DNA of 64,000 nucleotides from Circinella umbellata (Eukaryota > Mucoromycota > Mucoromycetes > Mucorales > Lichtheimiaceae). A program made the translations under genes and the position numbers. The stretch is from positions 496,001 to 560,000 of the forward strand of contig JAIWNF010000026.1 in the NCBI GenBank assembly GCA_025093555.1. Direction: 5' to 3'. The notes below the pieces were generated by a model. It saw only the letters and a list, made by a program, of their open reading frames with translations. It was not told the origin of the DNA and did no database searches. Positions 44,787 through 56,045 of this stretch are shown here, piece by piece; position 1 is the stretch's first letter, and the number at the start of each line of letters is the position of its first letter.

Positions 44787-45343
44787 TCAATTACAACGAC
44801 TGTGAATAAATGTTTTTGAAGTTGATTGATACATATTTGATATAGATCCTGGTGCATTATTTAATAGTCGTAAATGTTCTAAAGGTGTATTTGCATTAAT
44901 AACATCCGTTTGATAAAGTAATGCTGGAAATCTATCTTTTGGTAAAAGTAATCCTCGAAGACCTTTTTAAATATATCTTTCATTTAGTTTTTTTTTTGCT
45001 ATATTTGGTATAGTATCAACAAACATCAAAGGATTTTACTTACTCATCCATGCTGCAACTGAAACAACTGAACTTGCCATATAATGTGATAATGTAGGTG
45101 CTGTTGTTCTATTAATACTATGCCTAGATTTTATAATTATAATTTATTATTAGTCAAACTATATGCATTCTTCTTCTTCTTAACTAACAATAATTAGTAT
45201 TTGAAATCTTGATAAGAAATATATATATATATATATATATACCCTAATAAACTAGTTGCACCAATAGCGAGTCCGACACATAAACCGACTGAACCACCTA
45301 CGCGTATGAATTTAGAATGTTTACTTTCGTGATGTGCGTTCAT
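44787..45343 (-). CDS. Small hydrophobic protein, unknown (118 aa)
   Basis: Three exons on the minus strand: 45343-45243, 45123-45044 and 44962-44787, total 357 nt in frame, with GTATAT, GTAAGT donors and TAG, AAG acceptors. Starts MNAHHESKHSKF, then a glycine-rich hydrophobic segment (VGGSVGLCVGLAIGATSLLG) and a second, weaker one (MASSVVSVAAWM), then LLLPKDRFPALLYQTDVI. Probably a two-helix membrane protein. Not recognised. The GC-flanked 45.48-45.57 kb region upstream may hold an additional 5' exon, which I could not connect in frame. Confidence 0.6.
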
Positions 45344-45593
45344 TTGAATATAATTAAGTTAAGCAGCTTTTAAAAAAAAGAAGGGTATATAAAAAAAGAA
45401 GAGAGAGAGAAAGAGAAAGAGAGAAGGGAAAGAAAAAAACCGAGTAATATTATTATAAAGAGTCACGACTAAAAAAAAAGTTGATTTAGCAGGATTACAC
45501 ACGCTCTCGTGGAGGAAGGGAACGGGGTTGTTGTACGACATCAAATAAAGAAGGGCGGAGTCGATCCATTTTTACAAAAAAAAGGGGGACCTC

Positions 45594-48500
45594 CAAAAAT
45601 CGTGCACCACCCTAATTAGGCTATCGTGCACCAACAAGCCCTTGAGTGTTCCTGAAGAAACGCAGCGTGCACTTTTTTTAAAAAATTAATAAAATGTCTA
45701 CCGAAAACAACATTGTTACTTTCTTCAACAAAAGGTACCCAAATGAAAGATATTCAGAAACAGCCCCAGCTTATTTCAACATTGAAAAAGATAGATATGA
45801 TCGCTTTTCACTTGACATTGGTTGGGCAATGCGTAGCATGCATAGCAATCGTCGAATGCGAGGAATGGCAGGAGGTAATTGCAGACGTTACAAAAAGACA
45901 TGCAACGGATTTATTGTGTGTAAAGACGAGAATTGTTCTTTTTTTATGTTTCAACGTCGACCTGGAATAACTGAAGCTGCTGTAAAAAATCAAATAAACG
46001 CTGGATGTCCTGGTTGTAGTGGCACTATGTACCATAATAGAACTTGTAGAGCACATGCATTTTTTTATTTCGAAGGCAATGTTTGTACACTTGTTCATTA
46101 TGGAGAACATAATCACAATCAGATGGATAATGGTGATGATCACCAGGAAAACCCTCCCCACTATCTTGACAAGCATCTTAGCAACAAGCAGCAACAGAAA
46201 CTTGATCAATATTTGGATAATTACAAACAACATGATGACGAACCTCAGGGATATGAAAGAGCTCTATTGCCCCAACGAAAAGCCAAAGGATTAGTCAGTG
46301 GCATTTTGGATAAGGAAGGAACGATAGCAAAATCGGTACGCAGTATCAATCCTGTACTAGGTAATTTGGATCGAGTTAACTATGAAATTCGGAAACGTGG
46401 AAAAAACACAAAAGAAAAATCCACAGATGGTAAAGACATTTTTAACAAATTTGAAGAACTTGAAAATGAATATCCGGATTATATTACATCAGCAAACATT
46501 ACATCTCATTCCTTTATCATTACTTTCAGGGCACCATTAATGCCAAAATATGTCAACTTCAAAGCATTTCCCTGCATAACGGATGTAACGTATAAAGCAT
46601 TTCCAAAGGATCGATATATGTGTTCAACTGTTTTGTATTTCCCTGAAATACGAAAGCATGCATTGATATTTCAGGCTGTTATTGGAGGATTAAAAAAAGA
46701 ACATTTCATGAATACTTTCTGGCATTATTTTCGTTATACAAAATCGACTTTAGTTCATCAGATAACTTCATGGGGATGGTCATGGACTTTTCGCTGTCAC
46801 AGAAGAATGGATATTTGTCAGCATATACCACATATACTTGTGGTATGACCGATGGACTTAAATACTTGAAAGGCTGTTACATGCATTGGATGCAATCAGT
46901 GCAACGCATTAGTAGTATTCACGCTGTTGTACCTGTTGATAAACGCACCGCCTTCTTAGAGCTTACTGTCAAGTTACGCACTACTGTTGATGACATGGAA
47001 TTCAATGATACCTGCAACAATATTGTATCCGAATTCCCAGATGCTCGTAAATGGCTTATATGGTGGCTCCAACCCGATGTTCGAAGTATGATTTGTGTGA
47101 ATGGATCTATTATGAAACGTAGTTTACGTTTTCATGTTTGCCGTACGAGTAATGCTATAGAAAGTTTCCATCGAGTCTTCAACACATTAATCAAGGGGGG
47201 TCAGCCACTTGGATCAACATTACGTCGAGCATTAAAACTTGCTAAAAGTGATCAAGATGACCTATCACAGTTTTATGAATATGGCATGCTGACGACTTAC
47301 AATCGACAACAAAAATTACGAAAACCACGAAGAATAGGAACAAAAAGCTATGCCGAAAATGATGGTCGTGCGCCCGACAATACAGACGCGATCTTTGCTG
47401 ATGAAAACGAACTACGAAAACAGGAAAGGGTGAAGCAAAAAAGTACACCAAAACAACTACATGTAGATGACAGCAAAGTTAGTGATCAACGAGGTTATTT
47501 GACAGAGAACGACGTAAAAGATATTATGTGTTGTGATTCTAAAGGATTTGTGTTGATGAATGAAAACGAGCTACCAGCTCTGGAAGTTAATGATCCTACC
47601 ATTCAAGAAGAATTGTATCGTATTGAAGAAATAGAGGATTATGATATCAGTGTGTTGATGCAATCAGACAAACTTCAAGAAACATCTTCCCGTGAAGCAT
47701 CACTACAACCTCAAAGCCCATCTGAATATATTGATATCGATGATGATGGATGTTTTGATTATGGCACAAACCCAAACTCAATGTCAGGAAATATCACTCC
47801 TTCCGTTATTGAAAACGCAAGCAACATTGAAAACACTACCATCTCTCATCTGCCTAAAAAACGCAAAATTGACTTAATTCAACCGTCTACTGGATACAGC
47901 TTGACTTTGAATGCAAATGCGAGTATGTCGTGTTATATTGATGCATTTATGGAAACACTGTGGCATTGTCTTTTGCCACGTATTAAGATAATAAATCTTA
48001 ATCCTGACAATTTATATGAGAACATGCTCAGAACAACATTTGAGATGACACATACAGAACGTAGACGCGATGCTTCTAATCGAATGAGAGCATTTATTTT
48101 TCAGAAACTCACAAACTTTCATCGCGGCCGAATGCATGACGTTTGTGAACTCGCCATCAATTATATTCAACATTGCTCACAACAATTTAAAGATCATTTC
48201 ATAATTAGAAGAGTACGCATTAACCAGTGTCACCATGATCATGAACATATGTGTTTCCTTGATAGCTCAACTGATATTTTTTCGTCGTATAATCCTGTAA
48301 TTGAATTTAATCCTTCCACCCTTATTGCTGAAAATATTCCAAATGGACCTCTAGAAAATTTCACCAGATATTTCTCCAGAAGCATACATCGTCAAAAAGA
48401 TAATGCTAGGTGCTTCTACTGCCAAGAATCCGCAATAACCTACTATCTTCCAATACATGATCTGCCTCCTTTCCTTATTCTCCGTGATAATATGTTCAGT

Positions 48501-48976
48501 TGGGATGAAATATATGGAAACATCCCATTTCCTTACAACATGACCATATTACAATTCAACAATTATCGGCTCATTGCTTTGATATCATCAACAGAAAGAA
48601 ATGGCTATCATTTTACAACGACAACAATCATAGAAACACCAAACGGACCTTTTATTGCCCGTATGGATAATATGAAGAAACCTGGAATCAAAGTTCTTAG
48701 TGAAAAGCCTGAAGAATTTCCTGGTATTTTCTCGAAGATAAACCATCCTGTATTAGCTTTTTATGAAAAATGTTAAAAATAAATAAATTATGTTTGTATA
48801 TGATATATAAGAATAATGGACACACATTTTCTCCAGTTATTTATACTATTTATTAATAAAATGGTTATAATGTATACATTCAATGGAGCAATGTGTCAAC
48901 GTGCACTGTTTATCTTTATAATATATGGTGCACCATTTTCTGCTGTGACTCGTTCCCCTATGGTGCACGATTTTTC
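45594..48976 (+). mobile_element. MULE transposon with protease-like domain
   Basis: 3383 bp. Ends match as inverted repeats (CAAAAATCGTGCACC at the left, GAAAAATCGTGCACC reversed from the right), with further GTGCACCA copies just inside both ends. Flanked by 9 bp direct repeats with one mismatch: GGGGACCTC (45585-45593) and GTGGACCTC (48977-48985), the size expected for MULEs. Encodes one transposase, interrupted by one frameshift. The right side lies in the 3' part of a repeated-family gene. Confidence 0.82.
45694..48776 (+). pseudogene. MULE transposase fused to USP-like peptidase domain (one frameshift)
   Basis: Two overlapping frames, 45694-46848 and about 46745-48776, belong to one protein of roughly 1020 aa. 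N-terminal part has a Cys/His cluster (CKDENCSFF ... CPGCSGTMYHNRTC ... YGEHNH) like FAR1/WRKY-GCM1 DNA-binding domains. DDE candidates: TDVTYKAF (D, first frame residue 297), VMDFSLSQ (D) and NAIESFH (E), with GCYMHWMQSVQRI as the MULE C-x2-H block. The last 300 residues have NASMSCYIDAFMETLWHC (catalytic-Cys-like box), CHHDHEHMC, CFYC, and YRLIALI ... NGYHFTTTT (His box), as in C19 ubiquitin proteases. No GT-AG intron bridges the frame change near 46.74 kb, so it is probably a 1-base indel. Confidence 0.72.
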
Positions 48977-48985
48977 GTGGACCTC

Positions 48986-49260
48986 GGAAGTAGACTTGGC
49001 ATACCACCTGCTGACGGCGGGACTCGGGTTTGACAGCACAAAGCATAAGTGTCATCGATAATGGCTTTTCCGTACGAAGCTAGTTCAAGCAATGACACCA
49101 TTTTCAAGGCATAGCCATCACTGTTTGTTGGATACTCGAGTTCATCTGTTCGTCGAATTCTTACAATATGGCCACCAGGAACATCTGCATCTATTAAACG
49201 AACAGCATTACCTATTGTATTTGATTTGTTTTAGCACACATATTCTCATCAGTCTTGTAC

Positions 49261-49291
<31 letters not shown>

Positions 49292-50800
49292 TTGCATACA
49301 TACCATTTATGTTGTAACCAATGACATGTGCCTTATGTAAGAGTGAAGGGCGATGGCTCACGATTTCAGTCAACATATCCTTGAAAACAATTGGGAGTTT
49401 CAACATAGAATCTTCAAATTCTTTTGTATTATCCTTCCTAGAACCTGTCTCTAATCCACCCAATTCAATACCGTCGCCAATATAAATTGTATCGAGCCTT
49501 CTGCCAATCTTTTCACGTTCAATCACATCAGCAGCAGAAAGTTTGCGTTTTGAATTTAAGGTTTTGGCATGAGTGGTACTTGTTTTTTCCTTTCTTTAAA
49601 TAATAAAATGAAAATGAAAATTTTGTCAACGCTGAGTATTCAAAGATTCTTTGCTTTGACCAGCTTCATCCAAATTAAATTTTACACTCACCCCAATGCT
49701 TCAATGCCCGAATTACGGTAAATCGTATTCAAAAAGTTCCACAGATAATATAGTTTATCACTTTCCAACATATTTTGAGTAGATGTACACGCACCAGGAA
49801 TAAAAAAAGGTGCCGTTTGCACCAACGTCTGAAAAAGCCACGTAAGCAAAGGTTGCTCAATGGGATGATGATCAATGAGTCTTCCAAAATTATAAGCGTC
49901 CAAAGCAGATTTCTATATACATATTATCATAACGATAACCGAAATAAATTTAGAATATTAAAATTTACAAGTAGTGTTACCGTTGGCATACACAGACTTA
50001 CCAACTTTTCAATTTGCTCAAACTTGGGTTTGAGTTCGTCGGGTATGTGTCGAAGGATAGGCTGGCCACTACTCTTGATTTCCTCCAGCTCTTCCTTACT
50101 AAAATAATCGACCCAATTCAAATCATTCGTGTCAAGAATGAATGATAAACTAGGACTGAAGATGAATTAGTGACTCATTTCGTTTTTTCTTTTTCTTTTT
50201 TTTTTTATTTCCTATGAACAATACTTACTGGATGTAGCTAAGAGTGGCAACGAATTCACGCATTTTTCTTTCGACTGACCATGGTGCCTTTTTTTCGAGT
50301 GTAGCTTGTCGTTTGGTTGTTCAAGCACCCAGCATGTGTTTTCATCTTGTATCAATGTATCATACACTTCTAATACCTTGTCGCGGTCAGTGGTCGAAAG
50401 CTTGGTTTTCAAAGTTGAACAAGTAGAAGAAGAGGATGCTACTGGTGACGGAGTTGATGGTTTTACTGGTGCTGATGTGTTACCTTGGCGTTTATTATGA
50501 AGCTTGTTTTCAATACGTTTCCATGTTGGCTTCGCGTTATCCTAACCATATTATGCAAATAGTGTTAGTAGTGTATTATTCGCCCAATATTATCTTGTCA
50601 TCAATCTTTTGCATTTACCAGTTGTATATCAAGATCGTTGGCACAACTTTGAATGTCCTTGATCCATGTTGCCTTATAATCAAAATTCAAACCGAAAATA
50701 AGACTGCTTTGAACGATTTCAGTTTCCATGGCATCTATAACAAACTGAAACAGAACTGGCCCATTTTCTTTCATACATCTCAATTGAGAACATATCGCTG
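48986..50800 (-). pseudogene. Multi-exon repeated-family gene interrupted at its 3' end by the MULE
   Basis: Minus-strand coding blocks in order: ENGPVLFQFVIDAMETEIVQ (to about 50615); DNAKPTWKRIENKLHN through a Ser/Pro linker (about 50539-50236); NDLNWVDYFSKEELEEIK (about 50150-50003); SALDAYNFGRLIDHHP (about 49914-49692); KRKLSAADVIEREKIGRRLD to VIGYNING (about 49555-49310); NAVRLIDADVPGGHIVRI to IIDDTYAL (about 49213-49035). Most blocks meet GT-AG signals; the phase near 50236/50150 did not fit. Layout of the last blocks (VxGxxI/VxG, then LxxxxGHxxR and LP) parallels the PD-(D/E)XK-like family at 15 and 38 kb. The MULE target duplication lies in its last coding stretch. Confidence 0.55.
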
Positions 50801-51044
50801 ATATATATTAGCCCTTATTCTTTTTAATATTTCACCAAAGAAGCAGCATGATATTACCTTCGTATCTTTTACTTTTATCTGACATGTTTGACGCGGGATG
50901 ATTGTACAAGGAATACTTTAGCAGCAGGAATAGTATTAAACAAAAGTTGCTACGCAACATGTCGCTCAAATTCCTGAAAAAAAAAATCAACTTCGCCATA
51001 GCGTGCTTGCACTGGAACAGCATCGACCATAATGGGCAGGTACT

Positions 51045-51722
51045 AAAAGTCGTGCCATCCAGCGGTCGTGCCATCCCCCCAAGACTGCGTTTATTTTATT
51101 CCGCTGTACTTGGTCGTGCCATTGATACCCTGCCCTGCCGTGAAAGTTGTACTTCTGCATAGATAATATTTTCCAACATATAATGACGTTAAAAAAGCCG
51201 GTGCTTTTGTTTCGTTTTAAACACCTTTCTATTTGGTTCAGTAGTGTACATTTATATTATATAAATAGAGTACGAAATTATAACAGGGGTGAAATAAAAT
51301 GATAAATAATACGAAAGTTGATTAAATCTTTTTACTAAAGGAAAAATTTGAATGTTAGTAGTAAAAAACCATAAAATAAGTATAGTAACTATTAAAAAAA
51401 GATAAAGAAGGCCAAATGTGTAGCTGAATTGTAATAATGTATAAGTCAAGTTAACATACGTGCCATGTACTTCCATTAACCAAAAGTGATACTTACATTG
51501 ATAAAGAGGGTTTGAGTAAAAGCTATTCATTACATATTATCTGATAAATAAGAATAATCTATCATCTATACGCAGATGTGATCTTATTATTTTAAAGCTC
51601 ATATATCATAATATCAAGTGTCAATGGGCAGCTATTGAAAACGGTAGGATAGTAAGGCATGACCGAAGACAGCGGAGTCAAATTATGGGGGGATGGCACG
51701 ACCGCAGGATGGCACGACTTTT
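51045..51722. mobile_element. 678 bp non-autonomous MULE-like element
   Basis: Inverted ends of about 38 bp: AAAAGTCGTGCCATCC, one base, GCGGTCGTGCCATCCCCCCA at 51045-51081, reversed at 51686-51722. The end contains two GTCGTGCCATCC units, and a third variant occurs further in on both sides. The core resembles the AAAAATCGTGCACC end of the MULE 2 kb away. No reading frame of note inside. No clear target duplication. Confidence 0.8.
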
Positions 51723-51807
51723 GGTTGCTCTCCTCTCATATAAATATATACACACTCCTTCTTGTATCCATATTTAAAAAGAGAAACCGCGTTCTTTATA
51801 AAATAAA

Positions 51808-54606
51808 ATGAGTAGACGATTTCAACACGTGAATAAATACAGGAATGTCGTGGGTAGAGTTGAAAAAAAAGAAGTAAGTATTCTCTTGACCCTTCTTTTT
51901 GAGTTTCTATTGTTTTACTACCCTATATCTCCTTATCTCCTTTTTATTATTACTTTGTTATATATATATATATATATATTATACTCGTGAAATATTAAAT
52001 AATCATATATATATGTTAATTAATTCTTTTTCTTTTTTTAGCAATGGTATGCTGATGTACCAGTAACAACAACATCATCTTCTGATAAAGCTCAACTTAT
52101 TAAGGCAAGTAGAACGTCATTAGCTGTTAAATGGTCTGGAAGTAAGTTATTCATTTATATTAATTTTAATAACTTATTATTATTATTGTTCCTTCCACTC
52201 CCCTCACCCCTCCTCAGTCTCTCTTTCTTTATTCATAAAAATAAACTCCCTGAAAAGGATTCCATTGTTAAAAAAAACACGTCTTTAAAACGTATTTAAA
52301 AACTAATGATAATGGCGTTTATTATTACTTAGGTGGATCCATTGGATTATTACCATTAGATAAACCAGGAAAAACATGTTCCAATGAAGCTCGTGTATTT
52401 CATGCCCATGGGGCTCCAGTGACTGATTGGGAATTTTCACCTTTTCACGATGATTTATTAGCGACAGGTGCTGAAGATGGCATGGTAAAAACATTAAAAA
52501 TGAAAGTTGGTTATACATAAATCCTTTTTACTCAATTAAAACCTTTTGTTGTATTCTAAAAGGTCAAATTATGGAATATTGGAAATAAGGATGAACCTTC
52601 TTGTTTATCCACCTTTTCTATTCCTTCAAGACGTGTAGATAGTATTTCTTTTCATCCTACTGCTGATCAGGTATGCTATTGTGTCAATTTTTAAATTAGG
52701 GTTTGGATTATATAAGATTATTAATTTTGGCTTCAAAGATTATTACAACATTAGGAAATGAAGGAAAAAAAGTATGTATTTGGGATGTGAATAAGAATGA
52801 AAAAGCAATATTTGAAATGACAACATCAAAAGAATCCTTTCAGTCATTTTCATGGAAATCGGATGGATCATTATTAAGTACAGCTGGAAAAGATTCTATT
52901 ACAGTATGGGATCCAAGAGCGACTGAACAACAAGTATTGGTAAGTCTATATATAGTATATATTGGAGAAAGAAAGAAAAAAATACTAAATTTGAATTTGA
53001 ATTATTAGACGGGTCATGGTCATGAAGGTATAAAAGGTTCAAGGATTGTTTGGTTAGGTGATTCAAATTATTTATTTACTGTGGGCCAAAGCAAGGTAAA
53101 TTATAGTAATAGAAGCTTTTTTTTCGGGGGGTTTGGTCCAAGTGTATTAATCTGTTTTTAATTTATAGTTTCGTAGTCGTGAATATGGATTATGGGATTC
53201 ACGTAATTTATCAACACCCTTAAAAAAAGCATCCTTGGATCAATCGACAGGTATTATGTTACCTCTTTATGATGAAGATACAGAAACAATGTATTTAATC
53301 GGTCGTGGTGATACTACCATTCGATCCATGCAAATTTCTGATTTGATCACACGACCTACCATGGATGAGAATATGGCATGTGGTACAATGACATCTGTCT
53401 ATGGTGCAACACTCATGCGTAAACAATCCCTGCATGTTATGCAAGCTGAAATTGCTCGCGTATTGGCTGTAGTAGAAAATGCAATCATGCCAGTATCCTT
53501 TGAAGTTCCAAGAAAGGTAAAGCATAATCCTCTTTTTTTATTATTATTATGGCTCTCAGCCTAGTACTCGTTTTTCTCTAACTTTTATCAATTTTTTTTA
53601 TTTTCTTCTTATTTAGCAATATTTGGATTTCCATGCTGACTTATTTCCTGATACCAAAGGCAATGGTAAATTTTCTATCATAAATAATAAACAGTAAAAA
53701 TAGGAATACAAGAGTATGTGTGTGTGGGGGGGTTAGAAAAGCGTGAACTTATGAAAACTCACTTGAACACTATTATTTTAGTGCCTGGTTTGACAGCTTC
53801 TGAATGGTTAGCAGGTGAAAATAAACTAGTTGAAAAAGTTTCTTTGAATCCTGCAAAATCAAAGGATATTCCCTCAAAGGATATTCCCGCAACAACGGGT
53901 AGCCAATCAACGACTGTCACCAAGGAAACCGCATCTACTGGTGTCGCTGATACTATTTCTACTCCTAGCACGACTCACAACATTAATAATAAAATTGAAA
54001 AGACGTCATCATCATCCACTACTACAACCAAGGATCAAACACCTTTAGAATCATCTACTACACCTATCGCACCTTCATCACCATCATCTGGTAAAAAAGA
54101 CGATAATCTATCGAACAGTGATCATCTTAAAGAAGATGAAAAAAAAGAACAAGAAGAATCATCCAAACCAAAGAAACAATTACCTCATTATGGTTCAGCA
54201 CATGCTTCTGCATTCAAATACATCTCCGGAAAACTGTATCATCCAAGCACGCATTATGATGATTTACATGGACTTTCTATTGATAAAAGTGGTAATTTTG
54301 ATTTGATTCAAGCAAGTACAGAATTCATGGGTGTTCCTATGTCGGGTGCGGGTGGTCGTGTAGGTATTATTCCCATCAATAAACCAGGTCGATTACCTAC
54401 CCATATTCCATCTGTATTATGTGGTTCCAATGTAACCAATTTTAAATTTGATCCATTTGATCCTCGTGTACTTGCTACTGTATCAGAAGATAATTGTATT
54501 CGCCTTTGGAGAATTCCAGAAAATGGATTAGAAGAAGATTTAAATGATGCATTCATGCTATTGAAAGGTGAATAGGGTGTTTTTTTTTTTCTGGTTTTGA
54601 TCTTTA

Positions 54607-54645
<39 letters not shown>

Positions 54646-55919
54646 GACCAAGTTTCTAAATATATAATTGTGGGGGGTGCGGGTAATTAGATTCTTCAAT
54701 GGATAAACCAAGTCAAATCGAATTCCATCCAAATGCCAATCATGTATTAATGAGCGTATCGAATGATTTGGGTAAACCAGCGATTCGTATATGGGATCTT
54801 GATACACAACAAGTTAAACTGAAATATTCAACTGGATCCAATCAAGGTATACTTTATTGTGCATGGAGCCCTGATGGTAAAAAATTAGCTATTCATGGAA
54901 AAGATAAACAATTACGTATTTTGGATGCTCGTTCTGGAAATATCTTGGCACACGCAAAATCACATGAGGGTATTCGTCCTTCACGTATTGTTTGGCTTGA
55001 TGCAACACGTATTGCAAGTGTTGGATTTGGACTTGGTTCTATGCGAGAAATTTTGATTTTTGATATCGATACTATGTCAAAACCTATTTTTAAGAGATCC
55101 ATTGATGTATCACCTAGTGTGATGAGTGTTTATTATGATCCAGATTGTGATATACTTTATGTAGCTGGTCGGGTAAAGTATATATAATTGAATGAAATGG
55201 ATTCGGGAGGAGGGGGTGTACTCTATATATAAATGATAATCGTTAGATATAGATTAACAAAAGAAAAAAATCGATTTTAGGGTGATCGTATTATTCATAC
55301 TTTTGCAGCAAAAGAATTGGAACCATTAGCAAAAATTGAAGGCACAACATTACAACAAAGTTTAGTATTTATGCCTAAACGACTTTGTAATGTTAAAGAA
55401 ACAGAAATTGCACGATTTTATAGATTGACACCTACATCAATTGAACCTTATGGCGCTCGTATACCAAGAGCTAGAGTATGTCACATATATATATATATAT
55501 ATATAAGGGGGAAGGGGAAGCCACATTTATATATACATTAAACTTTTTTATATATATAGCCTGAATACTTTCAAGATGATATATTTATTAATACACCTGA
55601 TTATGAACATGCTGCACAAGATGCAAAGAGTTGGTTTGATGGAGAAGATAAAGAATTAAACCGTATCTCTTTACAACCTAAAGATATGATTGCATTAAGT
55701 GATGCGCCCCCTCCACCTCAAGCAGCAAGATCAAAAGCTAAATTTGAAATGGGTAAAAAAATGGTGAGTGATGATGAACGGCGTCAAAATTTAATGAATC
55801 GAATGTTTTCTTCAGCAAAACGAATCGATGAAGAAGAAGAAGAAAGATTAAAAAAGGATCAAGAAAATCAAATACCCGAAGAAGATAAAGAAGTAGCAGA
55901 GGATGAATGGGATGATTAA
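51808..55919 (+). CDS. Coronin-7-like tandem WD40 protein (977 aa)
   Basis: Twelve exons: 51808-51873, 52042-52141, 52333-52484, 52563-52670, 52739-52939, 53009-53095, 53169-53516, 53617-53665, 53782-54567, 54691-55172, 55281-55475, 55560-55919; total 2934 nt in frame. Two coronin modules: the first begins RRFQHVNKYRNVVG and has WD-type repeats (TDWEFSPFHDDLLATGAEDG, KLWNI, VCIWDV, ITVWDP); a Ser/Thr/Lys-rich linker (about residues 395-530) leads to the second (SAFKYISGK, FDPFDPRVLATVSEDNCIRL). Two modules and no long coiled coil distinguish coronin-7/POD-1 from single-module actin coronins. The acidic tail (EDEWDD) resembles Arp2/3-binding ends. Expected in actin regulation or Golgi traffic. 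Confidence 0.9.
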
Positions 55920-56045
55920 TTTCATTATTTACGTGTATTAGTTTCTTTTTAAAGAATCACTCCAATTATTTATTTATTTTTACATGTGTAAATATAATGA
56001 TTACAAATACTTTATTTTGTTCTTGAATGTTTTTTTTTTGGATAA

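Noticed and set aside
45359..45590. Upstream exon MDRLRPSLFDVVQQ joined to the 118-aa gene
   Set aside because: Attractive ATG and donor, but both available acceptors lead to a stop or a low-complexity frame, so it was not added to the model.
55486..55506. (AT)n and (TA)n runs here, at 54617-54643 and at 45220-45240 as signals
   Set aside because: They lie in introns or next to exons without any conserved context; ordinary microsatellites.
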